In this document: positions 1 through 6,931 of the stretch, piece by piece
Numbering within the stretch: position 1 is the first letter of the stretch
Layout: every line of letters begins with the position of its first letter
From: DSBG01 sp049975365
GTDB lineage: Bacteria > Desulfobacterota > Desulfomonilia > UBA1062
Assembly: GCA_049975365.1 (NCBI GenBank)
Contig: JBNGDS010000084.1
Coordinates: 1-10,905 of the forward strand
Reading direction: 5' to 3'
DNA: 10,905 nucleotides
Position numbers and translations under genes: made by a program
The notes under the pieces: model-generated
Told to the model about the DNA's origin: nothing
The model's database searches: none
What the model saw: the letters and a program-made list of their open reading frames with translations, nothing else

Positions 1-1389
1 CGACTCAAGATCCCTCGTCAACCAATGTCCGAGCAAGATCCCAATGTGCGCAGGAGAAACTTTGATGAAGTTCCCCTCGGCTACACGCCTGAGATCGCGA
101 AGAAAGAGGCAATGCGCTGCATCCAGTGCAAAAATCCTGCCTGCGTGGCCGGATGCCCTGTGGAAGTCGACATTCCAGGGTTTATCGCGCTGGTCATGGA
201 AGGTGACTTCGTGGGTGCGGCCAAGAAAATTAAGGAGACTAACGCACTTCCCGCAGTATGCGGCCGGGTCTGTCCGCAGGAAGTCCAGTGTGAACAGCTC
301 TGTGTCAGGGGAAAGAAGGGCGAACCGGTCGCCATCGGACGGCTTGAGCGTTTTGTGGCCGATTACGAACGTGCAGCGGGAGAGGTTTCCATACCCAAGA
401 TAGCGGAAAAGACCGGGAAGAAGGTTGCCATTGTGGGGTCGGGCCCTGCAGGGCTTACGGTTGCCGGTGATCTCATTAAGCGTGGTCACGAGGTGACCAT
501 CTTTGAGGCCCTCCATGCACCTGGCGGCGTTCTTGTCTATGGTATCCCCGAATTCAGGCTCCCAAAGGCCATCGTTGCAGCTGAGGTCGATTACCTCAAG
601 AAAATGGGGGTCAAGGTGGAGACCTCCAACGTCATCGGAAAGATTTCCACGGTCGACGAACTTTTCGAGGAGGGGTATGACGCGGTCTTTCTCGGAACCG
701 GTGCAGGGCTGCCCACGTTCATGAATATCCCCGGCGAGAATCTCAACGGGGTGTATTCAGCCAATGAGTATCTCACGCGATCGAATCTCATGAAGGCATA
801 CAAGTTCCCGGAATATGACACCCCGATTGTCCGCGGCAAGAACGTTGCCGTAATCGGCGGCGGGAATGTGGCAATGGATTCCGCTCGAACCGCCATGCGG
901 CTCGGAGCCGATCATGTCTACCTTGTATACCGCCGCTCACGGCAGGAGATGCCGGCACGAATCGAAGAGATTCACCATGCGGAGGAGGAGGGCATAGAAC
1001 TCCATCTGCTCACAAACCCGGTCCGCTACATCGGGAATGAAAAAGGCTGGGTTGTTGGCATCGAGTGCCTGAAAATGGAACTCGGAGAACCCGATGAATC
1101 AGGCAGGAGAAGACCTGTCCCGATCAAAGGCAGCGAATTCATCAAAGACGTCGACACCGTGGTGGTGGCCATTGGAGCAGGGGCTAACCCGCTCGTCCAG
1201 AGTACGACCCCTGGGCTCGACACCAATAAATGGAACTACATCGTGGCGGATGAAGAAACAGGGCAGACCTCCCGGGAAGGTGTGTTTGCAGGAGGTGACA
1301 TTGTCACCGGATCCGCTACAGTCATCCTTGCCATGGGTGCCGGGAGAAAAGCTGCTACGGCAATCCATGAGTATTTGATGTCGAAGTGA
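1..1389 (+). CDS. NfnB/GltA-type FAD-dependent NAD(P)H oxidoreductase (5'-truncated by window edge)
   Basis: This is a two-Fe-S-domain flavoprotein of the glutamate synthase small-subunit family. Family members pass electrons between NAD(P)H, FAD and iron-sulfur clusters, either to a GltB partner or, in anaerobes, as NfnB of the electron-bifurcating NADH-dependent ferredoxin:NADP oxidoreductase. Numbering from the Met at base 25, cysteines 32, 35, 40, 44 and 79, 83, 89, 93 form the two cluster-binding sets. GSGPAG at 138-143 is the FAD Rossmann loop, and GGGNVAMD at 278-285 with the following YRRS is the second dinucleotide (NADPH) site. The frame stays open to base 1 and reads KIPRQP before that Met, as in full-length relatives, so the true start lies upstream and only the first few residues are missing. 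No glutamate synthase large subunit is visible, and the partner would lie outside the window, so NfnB versus GltA cannot be settled. A DRTGG-domain gene follows after 23 bases. Confidence 0.9.
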   Translation, partial: RLKIPRQPMSEQDPNVRRRNFDEVPLGYTPEIAKKEAMRCIQCKNPACVAGCPVEVDIPGFIALVMEGDFVGAAKKIKETNALPAVCGRVCPQEVQCEQLCVRGKKGEPVAIGRLERFVADYERAAGEVSIPKIAEKTGKKVAIVGSGPAGLTVAGDLIKRGHEVTIFEALHAPGGVLVYGIPEFRLPKAIVAAEVDYLKKMGVKVETSNVIGKISTVDELFEEGYDAVFLGTGAGLPTFMNIPGENLNGVYSANEYLTRSNLMKAYKFPEYDTPIVRGKNVAVIGGGNVAMDSARTAMRLGADHVYLVYRRSRQEMPARIEEIHHAEEEGIELHLLTNPVRYIGNEKGWVVGIECLKMELGEPDESGRRRPVPIKGSEFIKDVDTVVVAIGAGANPLVQSTTPGLDTNKWNYIVADEETGQTSREGVFAGGDIVTGSATVILAMGAGRKAATAIHEYLMSK

Positions 1390-1412
1390 AACTCATGTAA
1401 GAGGAGGGAGGT

Positions 1413-1781
1413 ATGACCCTAGCAGAAGTAAAAAATATACTGGACGCCGAGATCATCGTCGGTGAAGACAAGCTGACCATGGAGATCAACAGGGGTTTCG
1501 CCGCGGATCTCATGAGCGATGTTCTCGCCTTTGCAAAAGAAGGGTCTATCCTCCTCACCGGACTCACGAATCCACTTGTTGTCCGGACAGCAGACACCCT
1601 TGACCTGAGAGCCATTATCTTTGTCAGGGGCAAGCGTCCTGCCGCAGATGCAATCAAACTCGCGAACGAGAAGAATATTCCCCTTCTGGCCACACGCTAC
1701 ATTATGTTCGAATCATGCGGAAGGCTCTTTGCAGCAGGTATGCGTGGATCCATCCACAAGGTAGGCGAGGCACAGGAATGA
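1413..1781 (+). CDS. DRTGG-domain protein, probable regulatory or ligand-binding partner of the upstream oxidoreductase
   Basis: This is a small soluble protein of 122 residues made of a single DRTGG-type domain. The core runs from about residue 45 to 108 and has the family pattern: a strand reading ILLTGLTNP, a second strand reading AIIFVRGKRP, a helix, then IPLLATRYIMFESCGRL. The domain is named after a motif in CBS/phosphotransacetylase-type proteins, and the exact DRTGG residues are not kept here. Free-standing copies often sit beside hydrogenase, Nfn or other redox genes in anaerobes. The gene lies 23 bases after the oxidoreductase in the same direction, with a strong ribosome binding site (GAGGAGGGAGG, 1401-1411) just before the ATG, so co-transcription is likely. 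No membrane segment or catalytic motif is visible. A sensing or regulatory role is inference from context only. Confidence 0.75.
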   Translation: MTLAEVKNILDAEIIVGEDKLTMEINRGFAADLMSDVLAFAKEGSILLTGLTNPLVVRTADTLDLRAIIFVRGKRPAADAIKLANEKNIPLLATRYIMFESCGRLFAAGMRGSIHKVGEAQE

Positions 1782-1796
1782 TGCCTCGCCTGCTTT
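1763..1796 (+). terminator. Hairpin over the stop codon, probable transcription terminator
   Basis: A perfect 10-base-pair stem, AGGCGAGGCA (1763-1772) with TGCCTCGCCT (1782-1791), encloses a 9-base loop that contains the TGA stop codon of the DRTGG gene. It is followed only by a short CTTT stretch, so it is a strong hairpin with a weak U-tract. It ends the oxidoreductase/DRTGG transcription unit before the promoter at 1875. Partial read-through is possible. Confidence 0.55.
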
Positions 1797-1874
1797 GAGC
1801 GATCCCTCCAGGCTTTCCCAGGATTGCGATACGGTTTTCTCCAGGGATGTCTGACCCGACTGACACACGAGTAG

Positions 1875-1903
1875 TTGCAAATTCAAGTTTAAGTTGGTAT
1901 ACT
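1875..1903 (+). promoter_or_regulatory. Sigma70-type promoter of the four-gene FliK/FlhB_C-like operon
   Basis: A -35 box TTGCAA (1875-1880) and a -10 box TATACT (1898-1903) are separated by exactly 17 bases. Transcription should begin near 1910, giving a leader of about 26 bases before the ATG at 1936. The box overlaps the more upstream in-frame start at 1894, which argues against using that start. Confidence 0.6.
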
Positions 1904-1935
1904 CTGAAGTCGATAAGATTATCAGAGGTGGAGGT

Positions 1936-2244
1936 ATGGTCGGGCCGTCTGATATTTCTACCATCCTATCCCAGGCTGGAAGGATTGAGAAGATCAATAA
2001 CAATCCCTTCGTGCAGTCTGAAGTCACCAGACAGATTCTCACCGAAGAAGAAGCCCGCGAGAGACTCCGGCGCTCAAAAGAGGTCAACGAGTCCAGAAAG
2101 ACAGGGGAAATCACGGACAGAGACCGCAAGAAAGACAGCAGTGCACGGGAGAAAAGAAAGGATGCCTCCCCTGATCGTGCGGAAACACCCGGTGATGAGG
2201 AAGTATCCGGAAAAGAGAAACACATCATCGATGTCGTGATATGA
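1936..2244 (+). CDS. Small charged hypothetical protein, first gene of the FliK/FlhB_C-like operon
   Basis: I do not recognise a named family. The 102-residue product has a short conserved-looking N-terminus (VGPSDISTILSQAGRIEKI). From about residue 35 to 95 there is a low-complexity, highly charged stretch rich in Lys, Arg, Glu and Asp, and it ends in the hydrophobic tail HIIDVVI. No signal peptide or membrane segment is visible, so it is probably cytoplasmic and largely disordered in the middle. The start at 1936 is chosen over an in-frame one at 1894 because GAGGTGGAGG (1925-1934) sits just before it and the promoter -10 box overlaps the earlier one. Its stop overlaps the next start as ATGA, which implies translational coupling. 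By context it may work with the FliK-like and FlhB_C-like proteins downstream; that is inference. Confidence 0.7.
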   Translation: MVGPSDISTILSQAGRIEKINNNPFVQSEVTRQILTEEEARERLRRSKEVNESRKTGEITDRDRKKDSSAREKRKDASPDRAETPGDEEVSGKEKHIIDVVI

Positions 2245-2681
2245 ATCTTCCTGAACCTACCAAAATTCTCCTCCTTATTCAGATCATCATCCAGATCATC
2301 CTGATCGGGTTTGTCGTGTTTCTCGTGTTTTCGGAGAAGAAAAAAAAGATCTCCCCGGGCGTACTTGACGAGCTCAAAGATATCCTGAAGGAAACCCAAG
2401 AGCTCTCAGACACATTTCATGCACAGGTACAGGCCAAGATCGAAGTCGTGTCCCGGGTCATCCGGGATCTGGATCAGAAGATCAAGGAAGCAGACTCGCG
2501 TATCAAGATCCTCGAGGAGACATCCCTCAAGGCAAAGAATTCACGACAGTTTAGCCGGGAGGATGTACTCAGGCTCAGCAGTGCCGGATACGATTCTCTC
2601 AGCATCGCTCAGATAACCGGAATTCCTGTAGGTGAAGTTCAGCTCATGATAAAGGTCAAGGAACAAGAAGGGACTGCATGA
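2241..2681 (+). CDS. Membrane-anchored coiled-coil protein with DUF2802-like C-terminus
   Basis: The 146-residue product begins with one hydrophobic helix at about residues 8-30 (LLLIQIIIQIILIGFVVFLV), followed by a lysine-rich stop-transfer stretch (EKKKK). This suggests a single-pass membrane protein with a cytoplasmic body. Residues of about 42-100 are a heptad-like coiled coil (ELKDILKETQELSDTF and onward). The last 40 residues, SREDVLRLSSAGYDSLSIAQ then TGIPVGEVQLMI, look like the helix-turn-helix-like DUF2802 unit found beside flagellar genes in many proteobacteria. The DUF assignment is from memory of the pattern, not a search. The gene is coupled by ATGA overlaps on both sides. An in-phase A AAA AAG heptamer lies just after the membrane helix (2342-2348). 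Confidence 0.75.
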   Translation: MNLPEPTKILLLIQIIIQIILIGFVVFLVFSEKKKKISPGVLDELKDILKETQELSDTFHAQVQAKIEVVSRVIRDLDQKIKEADSRIKILEETSLKAKNSRQFSREDVLRLSSAGYDSLSIAQITGIPVGEVQLMIKVKEQEGTA

Positions 2682-3448
2682 GTCTGCATGTCAATCCCGG
2701 GGCATTCTCGTCGGGAAGTCTCGTTCTCAAGGAACCCATTCCATCGCTTGCTGTCGGCAGACACGTTGTAGTCACGGTTCTCTCTTCCCCCAAAGACGGC
2801 CTTGTGCTCGTGTCCATGTTTGGGAAGCACCTTCTTGTGGAAACCACGCTGCACCTGAAAAAAGGAGATGTCCTGAACCTGACGGTCCACGAGACATCTC
2901 CACGGGTGATCTTGAAACAGGAACAGACGGTCTCGACAGTGAAACACGTACCAGGTGATATCGGGAGTGTGCTGGAGCGACTGGTGGGAAAATTCTCGGA
3001 AGCCTCTCTCAAATCGTTCGATCTCCGGGAGATTCTGGCACGGATCTCCACAGAATCTTCAGATGAAGCTGGAATTCCCAGGTTGATCAATGCCATGCTT
3101 GATCAGATCACGCAGGTTCCAGACGCGCTTATTCACCTGCTCATCCCGTTGGTGGACAGAGATTCTCAGGGGCACGCCCGTGTCTCGGTAACCAGAGACG
3201 GACAGGCCTTCATGCTGCATTTTCTCATGGACACGGATCACCTGGGAACCGTTGAATGCGTGGCCAGGATGGATGATCTGATTGATGCGGAGATCAGATC
3301 CGGTTCCCGGGAGGTGGTAGACCTGTTCCAGGAACATCTCCCGGAACTCCATGAACATCTGGTCCGCTTTGGAGTCCGAAGGCTCGAGGTCCTGTACAGA
3401 AGCCCTGAGGCAGACTCGAGCAGAGCACGAGTGGATGTGGTTGTATGA
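2678..3448 (+). CDS. Protein with FliK-like (flagellar hook-length control) C-terminal domain
   Basis: The product is 256 residues. The N-terminal 80 residues look all-beta (LAVGRHVVVTVLSS, then GLVLVSMFGKHLLVETTL), with no signal peptide. The C-terminal part, about residues 165-245, follows the Flg_hook (FliK C-terminal) pattern: a strand (AFMLHFLMDTDHLGTVECVA), a short turn, a second strand, a helix (VDLFQEHLPELHEHLVRFGV) and a last strand (RRLEVLYRS). FliK family proteins bind the cytoplasmic domain of FlhB and switch the flagellar type III exporter from hook to filament substrates. The next gene, overlapping by ATGA, encodes an FlhB_C-like protein, which supports the assignment. The protein is shorter than typical FliK (about 400 residues) and lacks a long linker, so it may not measure hook length. 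B. subtilis YlqG/YlqH is a comparable pair as I recall it. Confidence 0.65.
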   Translation: MSLHVNPGAFSSGSLVLKEPIPSLAVGRHVVVTVLSSPKDGLVLVSMFGKHLLVETTLHLKKGDVLNLTVHETSPRVILKQEQTVSTVKHVPGDIGSVLERLVGKFSEASLKSFDLREILARISTESSDEAGIPRLINAMLDQITQVPDALIHLLIPLVDRDSQGHARVSVTRDGQAFMLHFLMDTDHLGTVECVARMDDLIDAEIRSGSREVVDLFQEHLPELHEHLVRFGVRRLEVLYRSPEADSSRARVDVVV

Positions 3449-3726
3449 AGAACGATGACCCCAAGGCCGTAGCCCTCAGGTACCAGAGGGGGAAGGATAC
3501 AGCACCCCGTGTGACAGCGAAGGGAAGGGGGGTTCTCGCAGAGAGAATCCTGGAACTCGCCACTGAATACGGTATCCCTGTTCAGAGAGACACGGCACTG
3601 ATCGATGCCCTGTACCGTCTCGAGGTCAATGAGGAGATACCTGAAGATCTCTACCAGGTCATTGCTGAGATTCTCGCGTTCATCTACAGGATGAACCGCC
3701 TCAAGGCTGCTTCAGGGCAGATCTGA
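3445..3726 (+). CDS. Stand-alone FlhB C-terminal domain protein (YlqH/FlhX-like)
   Basis: The 93 residues match the cytoplasmic domain of FlhB/EscU-type export switch proteins: KAVALRYQRGKDTAPRVTAK, then RILELATEYGIPVQRDTALIDALYRLEV, then EEIPEDLYQVIAEILAFIYRMN. Full FlhB has four membrane helices and self-cleaves at an NPTH motif just before this segment. Here the membrane part is absent and the position corresponding to NPTH reads DDPK, so no autocleavage is expected. Free-standing copies (YlqH in Bacillus, FlhX in Helicobacter) resemble the cleaved C-terminal fragment and can interact with the FliK-type switch. The gene overlaps its FliK-like neighbour by ATGA. It ends 16 bases from the convergent aminotransferase gene, and no terminator is evident there. 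Confidence 0.85.
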   Translation: MKNDDPKAVALRYQRGKDTAPRVTAKGRGVLAERILELATEYGIPVQRDTALIDALYRLEVNEEIPEDLYQVIAEILAFIYRMNRLKAASGQI

Positions 3727-3742
3727 GAACGTGGCTGGTTGA

Positions 3743-4977
3743 TTATCCTCCGAAGTGCTCTTTCACCTTTTTGAACGCCGAATCCGTCACGTCCAGAGTC
3801 TGTGCGATGTCCTTCTTTGTGTGGGCAGTGGAGATGAACCAGTTGTGATGAGGGTGGAAAAAGACACCCCTGAGTGCACACTGGGCACAGAAGAACTGCG
3901 ACCTCATGAAGTTCTTCTCGTTCGTGAACCTCATGAATGGAATCGACGGTGGCCCCGAAACGGTTACCTGCAGGCCATAGGAGGCCGCCTGATCATTGAG
4001 GCCGCGCATGAGGCTTTCCCCCGTCTGCTTCATGATCGCAGGGCATCGATAGCGATCAGTTCGTCGATGCACACCAGGGCTGCTGCCATCTCGGGGGAGT
4101 TGAACCAGAAAGATCCCGCAGCATACAACTTCGATGCAACGATTCTCATGGTTTCAGTTCCCACGATTGCAGAGAGTGCATACCCGTTTGCCATGGCCTT
4201 GCTGTAGCAGGCGAGGTCAGGCCTGATTCCGAAGAAGTGGCCGGAGCCTTTGAGATCGAGCCTCCATCCTGCCCGGACATCATCGATGATGAGGACGATG
4301 CCTTCCCTGTCGCAGATCCTCCTCATTGCAGGCCAGAAGTCCGGGTCAGGGAGCTTCTGGTCGTCGAACACCGGGTGGTGATAGGGCGTGAACATGGCTC
4401 CGGCAATCCGGTCCTTGTGTGTTCCCACGATCTTTGAAAATGCATCGAGATCACCCCAGGGAACCATCAGGATGTTCCTCGTATCTGCAGGAGTGATTCC
4501 TACGGAGTTCGTTCCTGCCCAGGGCTGACTTCCATGGTAGCCCTGATGGGCAAGCACGATCTTTTCCCTGCCCGTGTACCCGCGGGCGAGAACCAGGGCG
4601 ATGGAGGTTGCATCAGCACCATTTTTCCCAAAGATCACCCAGTCTGCACAGTCGTTCACCTCTACGATCTTTTCTGCAAGCTCCACCGAGAGCGGAGAAG
4701 CGATTGTTGTGCAGGCTCCCTTCCTGGCCTGACGCAGAAAGGCTTCATCCACTTTCTTGTATCCATACCCGAGAATCATCGGGCCATACGCACACATGTA
4801 GTCGATGAACTCGTTTCCATCCACATCCCAGAATCGTGATCCTTTGGCCCTGCTCACGTAGTATGGGTAGGAACCCGGCACAGTGAAGACCGGGGTCAGA
4901 TGTCCATAAATACCCTGGGGGATGACACGGGCCGCTCGAGTGAACAGTTCCTTTGAACCCTTGAATGAATATGTCAC
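3743..4977 (-). pseudogene. Class III (glutamate-1-semialdehyde-type) aminotransferase, frameshifted as sequenced
   Basis: This is a PLP-dependent aminotransferase of the GSA aminotransferase-like branch. The intact N-terminal 312 residues show the PLP phosphate region (GKNGADAT, about 118-124), the ring-binding Asp in IDDVRAGWR (about 231-239) and the Schiff-base Lys260 in YSKAMANGY. The frame then runs into a stop at 4030. The missing C-terminus continues in another frame from about 4045 to 3743, with the family ending GVFFHPHHNWFISTAHTKKD. Adding one C to the CCC run complementary to 4041-4043 restores a continuous protein of about 411 residues, the usual family length (DAPAIMKQTGESL across the join). 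It may be a sequencing error or a real recent mutation. The start is GTG 4977, with GGAGGT as ribosome binding site, 12 bases after the SCP2-like gene. No haem genes are nearby, so a hemL role is unlikely and the substrate is unknown. Confidence 0.8.
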
Positions 4978-4989
4978 GATGCGAACCTC

Positions 4990-5733
4990 CTATTGGAGAT
5001 AGTGACTGACCTTGTCGAGGAACACGCTGATTGTCTGCCCCATGTGGAGATCTCCTTTCAGGTGAATTCTCTCGAGGCACGCCTGGGCCATTACATCGAC
5101 CCTGTCTTCGGCTACCTCTAGGAAGAGCTCGGGCGAGGTGAATTCGAGTAGAAAATCAGGGAGCGATGCATGACCTGTTCGGACAATGGGCTTCCCGGCA
5201 CAGAAGTCTATGTTGATCGCTGCAGTGTTGGTGATTCTGAATTCCGCTACCCCGCTCAGGTGGGTGCTGAGCTGACGTGATTCCCCTTCATGTTCTGCCA
5301 GAATCGCGATGGCTCTCGCCACGATCGTGAGCATCATAATGCTCCTGGTAACCACATCGCTCCCGTGACCGGCGAGGCTCTGTTCCAGGTGCCGTGCAAG
5401 ACGCGTGAACATGCGCAGACCCCTGAACTTGGACAGGCCTTTGCAGAGGACGGGGATGCTCGGCTTTCCCGTAAAGAGCCTGGTGAGCATGGCATAGGTG
5501 GGAAAGAACAGGATGATGTCTGCCCCTGGCATCTGAGAAGGAAACACCTCAACGGTTCCTTGGTGAAACGTGAGTGTCGTCCTCGGACCCTGAAGACCAA
5601 TCCGGAAGAGAATGCTTCCGTTCCATTGGGCTGCAAGCGAAGAGGCTGCAGGGTCATGGTGAGAGAGGATCTCAAGTGCCGGCAGGACCGCACCCAGATA
5701 CATCCGCGCGCGTGTCTTTTCATCTGGCTTCAT
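4990..5733 (-). CDS. Hypothetical protein, probable tandem SCP2-like (sterol carrier type) domains
   Basis: The product is 247 residues, with no signal peptide and no clear membrane helix. Two halves show a similar layout. The first, about residues 38-120, begins GSILFRIGL, passes a strand ADIILFFPT and a helix with LTRLFTGKPSIPV, and ends with a Gly-containing turn and helix. The second, about 160-247, begins GVAEFRIT, passes FLLEFTSPELFLEVAEDRVDV and ends LKGDLHMGQTISVFLDKV. This is the general pattern of SCP2-like lipid-binding folds, in which a charged turn near the end precedes a final helix. I assign it by pattern only, so confidence is modest. It is followed 12 bases later by the aminotransferase, whose ribosome binding site overlaps this stop, so the two are very likely co-transcribed and may act on the same hydrophobic compound. 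The ATG at 5733 is preceded by GGAG. Confidence 0.6.
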   Translation of the reverse strand: MKPDEKTRARMYLGAVLPALEILSHHDPAASSLAAQWNGSILFRIGLQGPRTTLTFHQGTVEVFPSQMPGADIILFFPTYAMLTRLFTGKPSIPVLCKGLSKFRGLRMFTRLARHLEQSLAGHGSDVVTRSIMMLTIVARAIAILAEHEGESRQLSTHLSGVAEFRITNTAAINIDFCAGKPIVRTGHASLPDFLLEFTSPELFLEVAEDRVDVMAQACLERIHLKGDLHMGQTISVFLDKVSHYLQ

Positions 5734-5775
5734 AGACGCTCCATACTATTCCATACGAAACAGAGTTTACCATTC

Positions 5776-5804
5776 TCTATAACGGGAACGAGGACAGAGA
5801 TCAA
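5776..5804 (-). promoter_or_regulatory. Probable sigma70-type promoter of the SCP2-like/aminotransferase operon
   Basis: On the minus strand, TTGATC (complement of 5799-5804) and TATAGA (complement of 5776-5781) are separated by 17 bases. Transcription would start near 5769, giving a leader of about 36 bases. The boxes lie between the stop codon of ychF and this operon, so the operon can be expressed apart from ychF. Match to consensus is moderate. Confidence 0.45.
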
Positions 5805-5829
5805 CCTCTGATACGCGGGGAGAGGAGAA

Positions 5830-6921
5830 CTATCTGAAGTGGATCACGACGATATCGTTGTTTCTCACGATGAATTCTTTTCCCTCGGTCAGGACAAGGC
5901 CCGCATCCCTGGCACCGTGAAGCCCGTTGTGGGTCAGAAAATCCCCAAGGGACACCACGTCGGCCCTGATAAAGCCCATCTGGATATCGGTGTGGATGAG
6001 GCCTGCAGCTTCGAAGAGGGTGCCGCCCTGTTTCAGGGTCCAGGCCCTGAGTTCCTTGCCCACGGGCGTGTAGAAGGTGATGAGGTCCAGCAGTTCGTAA
6101 CAGGTTCTGATAAGCAGGTCTGTACCCGATACGGTAATGCCGACAGACTCCAGGAATTCCTTCCTCTCCTCCTCGTCCAGTTCGGAAGCCTCCTGCTCGA
6201 ATTTTGCACACACGGGAATGACACGCTTTCCTTGTGTGTCTGCCCAGCTCGAGAGGTCATCGAACCCCTGTGACCCATGAATGAAATCATTTTCTCCCAG
6301 GTTGGCAACGATCACAAAGGGCTTGGCCGTGAGAATGCCCCAGGATTTCATCAGATTTTGATCATATTCGATTCCGGCATCAATGATCCCCGTGCCTTTG
6401 AGGAGGGTTTCTTCAAACACGCTGAGGAGCTCGATCTCAGCTGCTGTAGTGTCTTTTTTCCCTACCCTGAGTCCTCTACGGACGGAATCCAGACGTCTCT
6501 GGACAATGTCCAGGTCCGCCATGACGAGCTCGGTCAGAATGACTTCCATGTCTGAAACAGGGTCGATCTCCTCATACACATGACTTACGTTTTCGTCCTG
6601 AAAGCACCTCACAACGTGGATTATGGCATCCACCCCCCTGATCTGACCCAGGAACTGGTTTCCGAGCCCCTCGCCCTTGTAGGCGCCTTTGACGAGTCCC
6701 GCGATGTCGAAGACCTTGAGGGTAGTCGGGGTGATGGTCTCGGGATCGATGATCCTCGCGATGGAGAGGAGATTATCGTCGGGTACATTCACGATCCCGA
6801 TATTCGGGTCTATGGTACAAAAGGGATAGTTCTCGGCAGGGGCGTTTGCTTTCGTGACGAGGTTGAACAGGGTAGATTTCCCCGTATTGGGGAGCCCGAC
6901 TATGCCGCAGGTGAATCCCAT
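5830..6921 (-). CDS. ychF: Redox-regulated ATPase YchF (Obg family)
   Basis: This is a universally conserved P-loop NTPase of the Obg/OLA1 group that hydrolyses ATP rather than GTP, associates with ribosomes and is linked to stress and catalase control. The 363-residue length is normal. The G1 loop is GLPNTGKS (9-16; most relatives have V where this has T). The conserved YPFCTIDPN (32-40) follows, then the G3 motif DIAG (72-75). The G4 position reads NLGE (207-210) in place of the NKxD of true GTPases, which explains the ATP preference. A helical insertion with coiled-coil character spans about 130-190, and a TGS domain covers about 279-362, ending DIVVIHFR. The ATG at 6921 is preceded by GAGGTG and lies 10 bases after the GAF-domain gene, so the two form one transcription unit. 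Confidence 0.96.
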   Translation of the reverse strand: MGFTCGIVGLPNTGKSTLFNLVTKANAPAENYPFCTIDPNIGIVNVPDDNLLSIARIIDPETITPTTLKVFDIAGLVKGAYKGEGLGNQFLGQIRGVDAIIHVVRCFQDENVSHVYEEIDPVSDMEVILTELVMADLDIVQRRLDSVRRGLRVGKKDTTAAEIELLSVFEETLLKGTGIIDAGIEYDQNLMKSWGILTAKPFVIVANLGENDFIHGSQGFDDLSSWADTQGKRVIPVCAKFEQEASELDEEERKEFLESVGITVSGTDLLIRTCYELLDLITFYTPVGKELRAWTLKQGGTLFEAAGLIHTDIQMGFIRADVVSLGDFLTHNGLHGARDAGLVLTEGKEFIVRNNDIVVIHFR

Positions 6922-6931
6922 GTCACCTCGC

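Noticed and set aside
1894..1935. Upstream start of the first operon gene at 1894
   Set aside because: The -10 box at 1898-1903 overlaps it, it has no ribosome binding site, and GAGGTGGAGG directly precedes the ATG at 1936.
1713..2399. Long minus-strand open frame of 228 codons
   Set aside because: It runs antisense to three plus-strand genes that have promoter, ribosome binding sites and ATGA coupling. Its translation is Ser/Phe/Leu-rich with no family resemblance.
4030..4072. Programmed -1 frameshift joining the aminotransferase halves
   Set aside because: The junction has no X XXY YYZ slippery heptamer in phase and no obvious stem-loop. A single missing C in a C-run explains it more simply.
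3743..4977. hemL (true glutamate-1-semialdehyde aminotransferase)
   Set aside because: It is the same fold family, but the signature around the lysine (YSKAMANGY) differs from the usual GK-containing HemL motif and no haem genes are near.
5290..5811. Plus-strand open frame of 173 codons
   Set aside because: It is antisense to the SCP2-like gene, has no ribosome binding site, and its low-hydrophobicity translation shows no motif.
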